Assembly (NCBI GenBank): GCA_009923745.1
Contig: RFSX01000006.1
Coordinates: forward strand, 1-32,654
Length of the DNA: 32,654 nt
Direction of reading: 5' to 3'
DNA from: Chitinophagia bacterium
GTDB taxonomy: Bacteria > Bacteroidota > Bacteroidia > Chitinophagales > Saprospiraceae
Of the stretch, positions 7,986 to 16,429 are shown piece by piece. Position 1 is the first letter of the stretch, and each line of letters starts with the position of its first letter. A model generated the notes under the pieces. It saw only the letters and a program-made list of their open reading frames with translations. It searched no databases and was not told the DNA's origin. Both the position numbers and the translations under genes were made by a program.

Positions 7986-10379
7986 CTATTTTTTAGCAGC
8001 TATGGTGAGCGTCTTAAAGCCTGAGTCAAGTTTGATTTTACCTTCCTTAATCTTGAGCTCTTTACCATCTGCCGATGCTGTGAAAATCTTAAAAGGTAGC
8101 CCGATGAGCTCCATCTCATAACTGAGTACCGGAGAATTGAAATCACCTTTTTTCTCCTGTACGATCTCAAGGGCTTGGGATTTACCATTCATGCTGAAGA
8201 CAGACAAGCAGTAGCCTCCCTCTTTATATTCCTGACCGTTATGAGCATCTTCATACCATTCGCTTTGATACTCTCCTGCCAGGTAGTATGCTTTGAGGCT
8301 GACTGTATCAATGACTTTCTCATCTGTATACTGTTGAACAGGATAGAGTGGCAGTACCGTCCCGGCTTTTACAAAAAACGGGAAGCTCGAAAGATCTGCG
8401 CTGACTACAAGTTCCTTTTTACCCTCTGCAGCTTTATTGTCCCAATAGTTGTACCAGGTCCCTTTTGGCAGATACATACTTCTGCTTTGAGCACCATCAT
8501 TTACAACCGGCACAACCAGGAGGTTGGGACCACACAAGAATTCGTGATCCCTGTTATGATTGTGCCTGTCCCTTTGGTCATAGAACACCAAAGGCCTAAG
8601 CATCGGAATGCCCTTGCTGTGATACTGGTAGAATGTAGTGTAAATATATGGCAGTAAACGATATCTTAATTCAACAAACTTCTTGAAGAGAAGCGTATAC
8701 TTTTCACCAAATGACCAGGGTTCCTGGTCGCCATGATCTCCTGAAGAGTGCACCCGGCAAAAGGGGTGGAATATGCCTAATTGTATCCAGCGGACAAACA
8801 ACTCTCCTGATGGCTGCTGGATGAAACCACCGATGTCAGAACCTGCAAATGAAACACCCGAAATACTCAACCTTTGGGCCTGAACTCCGGCAAGCCATAG
8901 ATGCTCCCATGATGCAATATTATCACCAGTCCAGACTGAGCTGTAACGCTGCATACCTGAATATCCAGATCGTGTAATAATCAAAGGTCGCTTGCCTCCA
9001 CCAAATCGTTTAACACCATCGGCAGTGGCTCGCGCCATCTGCATCCCGTATACATTGTGCCCTTTCCTGTGTGAACACAGATTGCCATCATAATCATGCA
9101 TGACATCGTCCGGAAAGGTTTTGCTTTCAACTTCGAACAATGCCGGCTCATTCATATCATTCCATACACCGGCAACACCTTGCTCTTCTATAAGTTCCTT
9201 AAATAGGCCTGCCCACCATTCCCTAACTTCAGGCTTTGTAAAATCTGGAAAATAACATTCTCCTGGCCATACCTTTCCCATTACAAAGTGACCATCCGGT
9301 CTGCGGCAGAAATAGCCTTTTTCCAATGCTTCGGTGAATATGGGATAGTTCTTGTCAACTTTGATTCCCGGGTCTATGATGACCATGGTTTTGAAGCCGA
9401 TATCATTCAATTGATCAATCATACCTTTCGGATCGGGAAACTTTTGATTATCCCAGGTGAAGCATCTGAAGCCATCCATATAATCGATATCCAGATAGAT
9501 GGCGTCGCAAGGAATTTGCCATTTCCTCATTGTATGGGCCACCTCCATAACTTCCGATTCTGGATAATAACTCCACTTACACTGCTGGAAACCTAATGCC
9601 CACATTGGAGGCATTTCTGGCGTACCGGTAAGTACTGTGTATCTCGTCGCAACATCCAGAAGTTCAGGGCCAGCGATAAAATAGTAATTCATCTCGCCCC
9701 CCTGTGCCCAAAAGCTGGTAGCTGAATTGCGCTCACTTCCAAAATCAAAATGGGATTTAAAGCTGTTGTCAAAGAAAATACCGTAAGCTATTCCATTATG
9801 GAGACCATAATAGATGGGTATGTTCTTATACAGCGGGTCAGAATTCTTGGAGTAACCATAATGATCGGTTCCCCAGTTAACCAGTCGCTTACCTTTTAGA
9901 TTCAAATCCGTTGGCTTGTCACCAAGGCCATAAAATACTTCCTGTTCCTGGACTTTTTTTGTCATCTGAACAATGTGCCCGCCATACTTTTGATTCTCTT
10001 CCCAGTGAAATCCTTTTTCATCTTCATTGATGATGTTTCCCTGCTTGTCAAGAATCTTGATCCCCATACTGCTTTTACCAATCTGGCAATCTACGGCTGA
10101 GGTACTCAGCTCGAAATAATCCTCTTTCTCTGAAAACTTAAAGTCTACCTTATCCGCCTTAAAGTCAGGATCAATTCCATAAGAAAAGTCATTCTGAAAA
10201 TAGCCATCCGGAGCGTATCTAAATCGCAATATATATTCACTTATTACATAAATCTGAAGAACCACATCATTATCAGCCGTTATTGTAATACACTGTTTCT
10301 CCTTATCAATACTTGTAGAGGAAATCTGTCCGGGGTGAAACTCCATTTCAGTAAAGTATTGCTTTATATCTATGGTCAT
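7986..10379 (-). CDS. Glycoside hydrolase family 31 alpha-glucosidase
   Basis: This 797-residue protein has the GH31 layout: an N-terminal beta-sandwich (about 1-240), the catalytic barrel (about 255-610) and C-terminal beta domains. The nucleophile is Asp408 in VWNDMNEP (405-412); the acid/base is Asp486 in WTGDN (483-487). Other family motifs are YLDIDYMDG (295-303) and GSDIGGF (513-519). GH31 enzymes of this type remove terminal alpha-linked glucose from oligosaccharides with retention. No signal peptide is visible, so the protein is probably cytoplasmic and acts on glycogen-derived or imported maltooligosaccharides, an inference supported by its place directly after glgC, 63 nt away. Confidence 0.93.
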   Translation of the reverse strand: MTIDIKQYFTEMEFHPGQISSTSIDKEKQCITITADNDVVLQIYVISEYILRFRYAPDGYFQNDFSYGIDPDFKADKVDFKFSEKEDYFELSTSAVDCQIGKSSMGIKILDKQGNIINEDEKGFHWEENQKYGGHIVQMTKKVQEQEVFYGLGDKPTDLNLKGKRLVNWGTDHYGYSKNSDPLYKNIPIYYGLHNGIAYGIFFDNSFKSHFDFGSERNSATSFWAQGGEMNYYFIAGPELLDVATRYTVLTGTPEMPPMWALGFQQCKWSYYPESEVMEVAHTMRKWQIPCDAIYLDIDYMDGFRCFTWDNQKFPDPKGMIDQLNDIGFKTMVIIDPGIKVDKNYPIFTEALEKGYFCRRPDGHFVMGKVWPGECYFPDFTKPEVREWWAGLFKELIEEQGVAGVWNDMNEPALFEVESKTFPDDVMHDYDGNLCSHRKGHNVYGMQMARATADGVKRFGGGKRPLIITRSGYSGMQRYSSVWTGDNIASWEHLWLAGVQAQRLSISGVSFAGSDIGGFIQQPSGELFVRWIQLGIFHPFCRVHSSGDHGDQEPWSFGEKYTLLFKKFVELRYRLLPYIYTTFYQYHSKGIPMLRPLVFYDQRDRHNHNRDHEFLCGPNLLVVPVVNDGAQSRSMYLPKGTWYNYWDNKAAEGKKELVVSADLSSFPFFVKAGTVLPLYPVQQYTDEKVIDTVSLKAYYLAGEYQSEWYEDAHNGQEYKEGGYCLSVFSMNGKSQALEIVQEKKGDFNSPVLSYEMELIGLPFKIFTASADGKELKIKEGKIKLDSGFKTLTIAAKK

Positions 10380-10386
10380 ATCTTAT

Positions 10387-10400
10387 ACTTATATATAAGT
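10387..10400. other. 14-bp perfect palindrome ACTTATATATAAGT
   Basis: The sequence ACTTATATATAAGT is its own reverse complement and lies 8 nt upstream of the GH31 start codon, in the short gap after glgC. It could be an operator, a promoter element or an AT-rich accident. There is no loop, so it cannot form a stable RNA hairpin. Confidence 0.4.
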
Positions 10401-10442
10401 GGACTAAGCTAAGAATCTTTTACAATAATTGCTGATGTAATT

Positions 10443-11726
10443 TTAACCCGTATATCCTATAGTTTGACCATTAGGGATAAATGCGCCTTTTTTAATTATT
10501 ACAATACCTTCTTTGATGGCATAACTTTCGGTTTCCATATCCTGCAGACTTTCGTGTCCCTGAATGTGGACATTATGACCGATCCGTACATTTTTATCCA
10601 GGATAGCCCTTTGAATGAAACAATTGTTACCAATGCCGAGTAATTCGTTATTAGGCAATTGCTCAATATCATCCACTGTCTGATAGTAGTCTATACCCAT
10701 AATATAGGTATCGCGGATTATAGTATCCTTCCCAATGCGGGAACGGATTCCTAACACAGAATGAGAAATCTCTTTGGCATGGCAAATACAGCCCTCTGAT
10801 ATAAGTCCGAAGTTAATGTGGGTATTAAAAAACTTTGAAGGAGCCAGCATTCTGGCATGCGTATACAGCTTATCCACATTATCATACAAATGATACTGAG
10901 GCAAAAATCTGGTCAGTTTTAAATTGGCTTCAAAAAAAGAAGAGATATTCCCGATGTCAGTCCAGTATCCGTCAAATGGATAGGATGCTACCACTCTATT
11001 ATGGTCGTTGACAGCATAAGGAATAATCTCTTTACCAAAGTCGTTGGCATCCGGCATTTCCAAAAACAACTCATCCAAGACCTTCCTGTTAAACACATAA
11101 ATGCCCATCGATGCCAGGTATTCTTTTCCTTCTTTTTTCAACTTATCGCTAACAGGTGATTTCCAGTCCTCAACGATATCCCCTCCCGGCTTTTCATAAA
11201 AATTTTGAATGATACCCTCTTCATCCACTTTGAGTATGCCAAAGGACATTGCTTCTTGCTTAACAACAGGAATAGTAGCCACGGTCAGATCCGCACCCTG
11301 CTCTTTATGGTAATCAAGAAGTATACTGAAGTCCATCTGATACAATTGATCACCTGACAATATCAACACATATTCATAATCAATCTTATTCAGCTCCATA
11401 CGTGTCTGTTTAACCGCATCAGCAGTTCCCTGAAACCAGTCCTTGTTATCAGCAGTTTGTTGAGCCGCCTGAATATTAACAAAAGCATCAGAAAACATAT
11501 CAAACTGATAGGTATTCTTGATATGCCTGTTGAGCGAAGCAGAGTTATACATTGTCAAAACAAACATGCGCTTGATGTTTGAGTTGATGCAATTACTTAT
11601 TGGAATATCGATCAATCTGTATTTTCCAGCTATAGGTACCGCAGGTTTTGACCTATGGGCTGTAAGTGGGTAGAGACGGCTTCCCACTCCACCTCCAAGA
11701 ATTAATGCAACAGTACGTTCAGTCAT
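10443..11726 (-). CDS. glgC: Glucose-1-phosphate adenylyltransferase
   Basis: This 427-residue protein makes ADP-glucose from ATP and glucose-1-phosphate, the committed step of bacterial glycogen synthesis. The nucleotidyltransferase signature GGGVGSRLYPLT is at residues 11-22, SKPAVPI at 26-32 and YRLIDIPISNC at 36-46; a YWTDIG motif occurs near 255-260. The C-terminal third is a left-handed beta-helix with imperfect hexapeptides. The length is normal. Its start overlaps the end of glgA by 4 nt, and it lies between glgA and the GH31 gene in the operon. Allosteric control by sugar phosphates is usual for the family but cannot be read from sequence alone. Confidence 0.97.
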   Translation of the reverse strand: MTERTVALILGGGVGSRLYPLTAHRSKPAVPIAGKYRLIDIPISNCINSNIKRMFVLTMYNSASLNRHIKNTYQFDMFSDAFVNIQAAQQTADNKDWFQGTADAVKQTRMELNKIDYEYVLILSGDQLYQMDFSILLDYHKEQGADLTVATIPVVKQEAMSFGILKVDEEGIIQNFYEKPGGDIVEDWKSPVSDKLKKEGKEYLASMGIYVFNRKVLDELFLEMPDANDFGKEIIPYAVNDHNRVVASYPFDGYWTDIGNISSFFEANLKLTRFLPQYHLYDNVDKLYTHARMLAPSKFFNTHINFGLISEGCICHAKEISHSVLGIRSRIGKDTIIRDTYIMGIDYYQTVDDIEQLPNNELLGIGNNCFIQRAILDKNVRIGHNVHIQGHESLQDMETESYAIKEGIVIIKKGAFIPNGQTIGYTG

Positions 11727-13159
11727 CTTTTCTCTTTTATTGTTTTTTGGTATTCATCTGCATATTTTTTCGCTGACAGTGTCCATGAATTGTCAATGGA
11801 CATGATTTTTGAAATAAGTAATTTCATTTCACCTGCGTCACCATAGAGTTCCCTGATACGTCCCAAGGAATATATAATATCTTCTTCAGAGGCCCTAAGA
11901 AAACTTATTCCATTTCCATCATTCCCAATATCCGGAACCGTATCAATAAGTCCGCCTGTATGTCTGACGACCGGTACAGTACCATAACGCATGGCATACA
12001 TCTGATTTAATCCGCAGGGCTCAAATCGTGATGGCATAAGAATAAAGTCTGAAGCAGCATAAATCCTATGAGCAAGTGCTTCATTATAGGCAATTACAGA
12101 AACCACATTATCGGGAAAGTCCTTTTGGAGCTGCAAAACAGCTTCTTCAATGGATCTGTCACCTGAACCCAATATAAAAAACTGCATGCTGTTATCCCCT
12201 TTCAGGTATCGTCTTATTGCTCCAGGTAAGAGATCAGCACCTTTCTCATAAGCAAAACGGCCTATGAAACTCACAAGGCACTTTGTATGTCTGAAACCAT
12301 GATCGGCGGCCAGACTCTTTTTATTGGCTGTCTTGAAGACAGCTGGGCTTCTTTTTAAAAGCTGATATAGCATTGGGTCCTTTTTGGGATCCCATACCTT
12401 GGAATCAATGCCGTTCAGGATGCCGATAGATTTATTTGAAATGGCTCTCGCCAGACTGGTAAGGGTATCAAAGTCTGATTGGAGCTCTTTCATATAACTT
12501 GGTGATACCGTCGAAGCTCTGTCCACACATTTAAGGGCAGCAGCGAGACAGTTAATCGCTCCATCCCAATCCAGAATGCCAGCCTTTCTGCCATCATATT
12601 CTGGTAAAAACCGGGCATTCGACCAGGGCATGACTCCCCGATACTGTCCATTGTGAATTGTAAAAAAAACAGGAAGGTCTTTGAGGCTTGAAGCCGCAGG
12701 ACAGTGTTGTAAGATAAAAGGTATCAATCCTGTCATATGATCATGGCAATGAAGGATATCAAAGCCATGCTGATCCGAAAGCAACCAATTAACCACAGAG
12801 CGTTGGAATGATATATTGCGTTGGACTTCATCCCGGTAACCTTCTCCATCATTTGCCAGGTATACTTGAGCACGATCAAATTTTCCAGGAATATCAACCA
12901 CATAAAAAGGGAAGCCGAGCTTTTTCTTTTTCAGTCTCTGAATTCGAAAAATGATATGTTCTTCAGCCATATCAAAACTGGCCTCAAAGACAGTTTCAAA
13001 ACTCTGATCCGCCATCCAGGCATTGGCATATTTAGGAATTACAACCGAAGCTTCTACACCCTGCTCCGGAAGGTATAGAGGTAAAGCACCTACTACATCT
13101 CCCATACCTCCGGCCTTGGCAGCTGGATAGCATTCGGTGGATATGTGAAGCACTTTCAT
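11723..13159 (-). CDS. glgA: Glycogen synthase (ADP-glucose dependent, GT5)
   Basis: This 478-residue protein transfers glucose from ADP-glucose to the non-reducing end of alpha-1,4-glucan. The N-terminal KAGGMGDVVGALP at residues 15-27 is the GT5 substrate-binding motif (K-x-G-G). The C-terminal Rossmann domain has FIGRFAYEKGADLL near 293-306 and PSRFEPCGLNQMYAM near 378-392, the conserved E-P-C-G-L-N-Q catalytic region. The length is typical for the family. The gene starts 1 nt after the stop of glgB and overlaps glgC by 4 nt. Confidence 0.96.
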   Translation of the reverse strand: MKVLHISTECYPAAKAGGMGDVVGALPLYLPEQGVEASVVIPKYANAWMADQSFETVFEASFDMAEEHIIFRIQRLKKKKLGFPFYVVDIPGKFDRAQVYLANDGEGYRDEVQRNISFQRSVVNWLLSDQHGFDILHCHDHMTGLIPFILQHCPAASSLKDLPVFFTIHNGQYRGVMPWSNARFLPEYDGRKAGILDWDGAINCLAAALKCVDRASTVSPSYMKELQSDFDTLTSLARAISNKSIGILNGIDSKVWDPKKDPMLYQLLKRSPAVFKTANKKSLAADHGFRHTKCLVSFIGRFAYEKGADLLPGAIRRYLKGDNSMQFFILGSGDRSIEEAVLQLQKDFPDNVVSVIAYNEALAHRIYAASDFILMPSRFEPCGLNQMYAMRYGTVPVVRHTGGLIDTVPDIGNDGNGISFLRASEEDIIYSLGRIRELYGDAGEMKLLISKIMSIDNSWTLSAKKYADEYQKTIKEKR

Positions 13160-13160
13160 A

Positions 13161-15062
13161 TCAGGCTTTTAATTTTAAAAATATAGCTGATAGAGGTGGT
13201 AGGCTAAGAGCAAGACTGAAAGGCCTGCCATGAGATGCTACTTCTTCTGAATGAATTAATACATTGCTGATACCCGAACCTCCAAAATCATCATCATCGG
13301 AATTAAATATCTCTTCATATTCACCAGCAGCAGGAATACCTACCCTGTAATCAAAGTGCACACTTGGTGTAAAATTACAGACTACCAGTATATTGTCAGT
13401 CTTGCCCTTACGCATATATGCCAGAACAGAATTTTGATCATCAGAATAATCAATCCATTCAAATCCTTCTGGCCCATAATTGAAATCATAAAGGGCGGAC
13501 TGTGATTTAAAAATTCCATTCAGCTTGGCCACAAGGGCTTTAATACCCCTATGCGGTTTATAATTCAATAAATGCCAGTCAACACTCTGATCTACATTCC
13601 ACTCTGATGTCTGACCTATATCATCACCCATAAACAATAACTTTTGCCCTGGGTGTGTGTACATATAACTGTACAGCAATCTAAGATTGGCAAACCGTTG
13701 CCAGTCATCACCCGGCATTTTATATACCATGGATCGCTTACCATGAACCACTTCATCATGGGATAAAGGCAATACATAGTTTTCGGTAAAAGCATAAGTA
13801 AGGCTTCTGCTAATATCATTATGATGATATCTGCGGTGAATCGGGTCGCGGCTGAAATATTCTAATGTGTCATTCATCCAGCCCATCATCCATTTGAGTC
13901 CAAAACCAAGTCCCGATTCATGTACAGGACGGGTCACACCACTAAAGGCCGTTGACTCTTCAGCTATCATCTGAATGCCCGGAAAACTGCCATAGACAGA
14001 AGCATTCAGTTCCTTAAGAAAGCTTATTGCTTCCAGGTTTTCATTCCCCCCATACTGATTGGGGGACCATTCTCCCTCTTCTCTTGAATAGTCCAGGTAG
14101 AGCATAGAAGCTACAGCATCTACCCGCAAACCGTCAACGTTAAAATGATCAAGCCAGAAATGAGCAGATGATATCAGGAAAGATCTTACCTGAGCGCGTT
14201 CGAAATTGAATATCAAGCTGTTCCAGTCCGGGTGGAATCCTTTCTGTGGATTGGGGTGTTCGTAAATGGCAGAGCCGTCAAAGTCGGCTAAAGCAAACTC
14301 ATCTGAAGGAAAGTGGGCTGGCACCCAATCCAAAATGACAGCAATTCCTTTTTCATGCAAGCAATCCACGAGATACTTGAAGTCTTCAGGATCACCAAAG
14401 CGACTGGTAGGGGCAAAATAACCCGTGCTCAAATAGCCCCATGAAGGATAGAAAGGATGCTCCATAACGGGAAGAAATTCCACATGGGTATAATTCATTT
14501 CTATCAGGTAATCACACAGTTTTTCGGCCAGTTCCCTGTAATGGAGGGATCTGCTTCCTCCCTCTGCTTTCATCCATGAACCTATGTGACATTCATAAAT
14601 GCTCATAGGTGCCTGAAGATGATTTATACTGTTTCGGGTTTCTTGCCAGTTCTTTGTATTCCAAATGTACTCATCCTGCCATATTACACTGGCTGTCTTA
14701 GGTGCCATCTCATATTTTCGGGCATAGGGATCCGTTTTTTCCCTGAGCTTATCATCGTGATTGGAATAGATCTTATACTTATAAAGATTACCTTTCTTCA
14801 AGCCAGGTATAAATCCCTCCCATATACCGCTTGAATCCCAACGGACATATAATTGGTGCTCATCTCCTGACCAATAATTAAAGTCGCCTATGACTTGAAC
14901 CGAACGAGCTGCAGGAGCATATACAGCAAAATATACTCCCATTTCCGATTCATGTTCCAATATATGAGATCCGAATTTTTCGAAGAGCCTGAAGTGTTTT
15001 CCCGCAGCAAAAAGCTCTAGATCAAAACTGCTAAACAGGCTATATGGCTTTACATAATTCAT
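13161..15062 (-). CDS. glgB: 1,4-alpha-glucan branching enzyme (GH13)
   Basis: The protein is 633 residues from the ATG at 15062. It cuts an alpha-1,4 chain and rejoins it as an alpha-1,6 branch. An N-terminal CBM48-like domain (about 40-125) precedes the GH13 barrel. Key residues are the nucleophile Asp315 in GLRVDAV, the acid/base Glu in AEEST (368-369) and His435/Asp436 in LSHDEVVHGK. An upstream in-frame TTG at 15110 would add 16 residues, but it overlaps a promoter-like element (15108-15115), and sequence conserved in the family starts only after the ATG, so I chose the ATG. It is the first gene of the minus-strand glycogen operon. Confidence 0.94.
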   Translation of the reverse strand: MNYVKPYSLFSSFDLELFAAGKHFRLFEKFGSHILEHESEMGVYFAVYAPAARSVQVIGDFNYWSGDEHQLYVRWDSSGIWEGFIPGLKKGNLYKYKIYSNHDDKLREKTDPYARKYEMAPKTASVIWQDEYIWNTKNWQETRNSINHLQAPMSIYECHIGSWMKAEGGSRSLHYRELAEKLCDYLIEMNYTHVEFLPVMEHPFYPSWGYLSTGYFAPTSRFGDPEDFKYLVDCLHEKGIAVILDWVPAHFPSDEFALADFDGSAIYEHPNPQKGFHPDWNSLIFNFERAQVRSFLISSAHFWLDHFNVDGLRVDAVASMLYLDYSREEGEWSPNQYGGNENLEAISFLKELNASVYGSFPGIQMIAEESTAFSGVTRPVHESGLGFGLKWMMGWMNDTLEYFSRDPIHRRYHHNDISRSLTYAFTENYVLPLSHDEVVHGKRSMVYKMPGDDWQRFANLRLLYSYMYTHPGQKLLFMGDDIGQTSEWNVDQSVDWHLLNYKPHRGIKALVAKLNGIFKSQSALYDFNYGPEGFEWIDYSDDQNSVLAYMRKGKTDNILVVCNFTPSVHFDYRVGIPAAGEYEEIFNSDDDDFGGSGISNVLIHSEEVASHGRPFSLALSLPPLSAIFLKLKA

Positions 15063-15107
15063 TGCCGTTAATGTAAGATTTTTATAACTATTCTTATTGT
15101 CGCTTCT

Positions 15108-15115
15108 CAAAGATT
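15108..15115 (-). promoter_or_regulatory. Probable -7 promoter element of the glgB operon
   Basis: On the minus strand the octamer AATCTTTG differs at one position from the Bacteroidota -7 consensus TAnnTTTG (the first T is A). Transcription would begin near 15100, giving a leader of about 40 nt before the glgB ATG at 15062. No clear -33 TTG at the usual distance was found, so the call is moderate. Confidence 0.45.
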
Positions 15116-15188
15116 ATTGAAATAATAATCCATAGATCACTCAAATAAAATCTTTATCATAAAGGGTGCGGTAGTCCGGTCATTCAGG

Positions 15189-15624
15189 CTAGTGCAAGAT
15201 CAGCTTAAAGCCATTTCCATCTGATCCGGATACAGTGACATGAAGTCGATTTTCATTGAGACAATATTTTATACTCTGAGGAAAGTCATGATCGGGCTTT
15301 TCAAAAAAAACCTTCATGCATCTTAATTGACATGACCTGCAAACGATATCGTTTTGTCGTCATTCTGGTTTGTTACTCTGGCTCTGTATATCCTTAGGCC
15401 ATCTTCTATTTAAAAGCTCACATATTCTGATATCGTCTTTTCACCGTCTTGCATGCGAAATCCTACACCACTCAGGCTATGCTGAGCAACGAGAGTCCAG
15501 GATTCATAATTATCAGACGCGTTGATTTGACATTCTCCATCCAAGTCCTCAAGGTACCATTGCACTTGGTATTAATAATGAACAGGACAAACAGACTGGT
15601 AACAAGTAATTCAAGTTTCAACAT
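15189..15624 (-). pseudogene. Decayed DUF6265-like lipoprotein gene
   Basis: On the minus strand an ATG at 15624-15622 begins a lipoprotein-like leader (MLKLELLVTSLFVLF, then NTKC). After a frameshift, the frame reads WYLEDLDGE, then YESWTLVAQHSLSGVGFRMQ, DGEKTISEYVSF, a stop, then RARVTNQNDDKTISF, two more stops, and after a second frameshift VFFEKPDHDFPQSIKY and LHVTVSGSDGNGFKL with a final TAG at 15191-15189. The order W-LEG, E-WT, L-G-G, TISEY, NQN, F-PEHDFP and SG-DG-GF matches small secreted DUF6265-type proteins, whose role is unknown. Three in-frame stops and two frameshifts rule out a working product. It stands alone between glgB and blaI. Confidence 0.78.
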
Positions 15625-15699
15625 TTCAAGGAAGATTTTGAAACTAACATAAAAAGAACTTCGTTATCTTCACTTTGGAAGTTGTTCTATAATGATTGT

Positions 15700-15737
15700 C
15701 TAGTGTCGTTGTAGCTTTACACGGCACTAGTTTTTTT
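15700..15737 (+). terminator. Isolated terminator-like hairpin
   Basis: On the plus strand CTAGTGTCGTTGTA (15700-15713) pairs with TACACGGCACTAG (15718-15730) around a GCTT loop, with one bulged T, and is followed by seven T residues (15731-15737). This is a textbook intrinsic terminator in shape. No plus-strand gene lies upstream within the window to be terminated: the nearest features there are minus-strand. Confidence 0.6.
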
Positions 15738-15812
15738 ATCCCCTTCTTACACTCAATTTTCCTGAAATTTAGATGCTGACTCAGTAACCCGACCGTTAAT
15801 TTATTCTTAATT

Positions 15813-15828
15813 TACGAAATTAATCGTA
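15813..15828. promoter_or_regulatory. Probable BlaI-family operator, box 1
   Basis: TACGAAATTAATCGTA is an inverted repeat of the form TACGA-N6-TCGTA. It shares both 5-bp arms and the spacer length with a second box whose centre is exactly 30 bp downstream. It lies at about the -33 position of the presumed blaI promoter. Binding by the adjacent repressor is inferred. Confidence 0.65.
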
Positions 15829-15842
15829 TTTAAAATTTAATA

Positions 15843-15858
15843 TACGATACATTTCGTA
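15843..15858. promoter_or_regulatory. Probable BlaI-family operator, box 2, over a -7-like element
   Basis: TACGATACATTTCGTA repeats the TACGA-N6-TCGTA architecture of box 1. Inside it, TACATTTC (15848-15855) matches the Bacteroidota -7 consensus TAnnTTTG at seven of eight positions, so a repressor bound here would cover the promoter. The blaI start codon is 28 nt downstream of the box. Confidence 0.65.
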
Positions 15859-15886
15859 GTACATTGCGTAAATAAATGAATTCCCT

Positions 15887-16270
15887 GTGAAGAAAAAGAA
15901 TACACCTACAGAGTCAGAACTTGAAATACTCCAGATATTATGGCAAAACGGATCCAGTTCAGTGCGTGAAGTCAACGATATTTTGAATACTGAAAGAGAA
16001 GTGGGTTACACCACAACTCTTAAGATCATGCAGATTATGAATGATAAAGGCCTGGTTGTGCGTGATACCAGTAGCCGTACGCATATATATAAGGCCGCAG
16101 CCACTGAAGACGACACCCAGATCAAGCTCCTTGTCATCTTCATTGAAAAAACATACCGGGGCTCTGCCATGCGCATGATCATGCATGCCCTTGGTCACCA
16201 GGAAGCAAGCGGTAAAGAGATAGAAGAATTAAAAAAGATTATAGATCAACTAGAAAAGAATAACAAATAA
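15887..16270 (+). CDS. BlaI/MecI/CopY family transcriptional repressor
   Basis: This 127-residue protein has the family's N-terminal winged helix (about 1-80): TESELEILQILWQNG at residues 7-21, a VREVNDIL helix and TTLKIMQIMNDKGLVVRD around 42-59 as the recognition helix and wing. The C-terminal part (about 80-127) would form the dimer arm and ends in a charged helix. Family members repress beta-lactamase, metal or envelope genes and are usually inactivated by a membrane peptidase BlaR1/MecR1 encoded next to them; no such gene follows here. The start is GTG at 15887: the nearby ATG at 15876 runs into a stop after four codons. Two palindromes upstream suggest autoregulation. Confidence 0.9.
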   Translation: MKKKNTPTESELEILQILWQNGSSSVREVNDILNTEREVGYTTTLKIMQIMNDKGLVVRDTSSRTHIYKAAATEDDTQIKLLVIFIEKTYRGSAMRMIMHALGHQEASGKEIEELKKIIDQLEKNNK

Positions 16271-16429
16271 CAGCTGTTTACCATAAAAGTCAAGCTGTTT
16301 GTGGGTGCAAAGAAAGCCTTCCGCAAGAAGAAAACTTAAAATTCATTTTTCATTAGCCACTGTAAAGACAAGGAAAACAGGCCTTACCCCTATTGATGGA
16401 TAATATTTATTTTTTCATATGTGTAAATG

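Noticed and set aside
15063-15110. TTG-initiated extension of glgB
   Set aside because: The TTG overlaps a promoter-like AATCTTTG element, and the added 16 residues do not look like the family's N-terminus.
15449-15652. Plus-strand ORF of 67 codons upstream of blaI
   Set aside because: It is antisense to the DUF6265-like pseudogene, which explains the sequence better; no coding features of its own.
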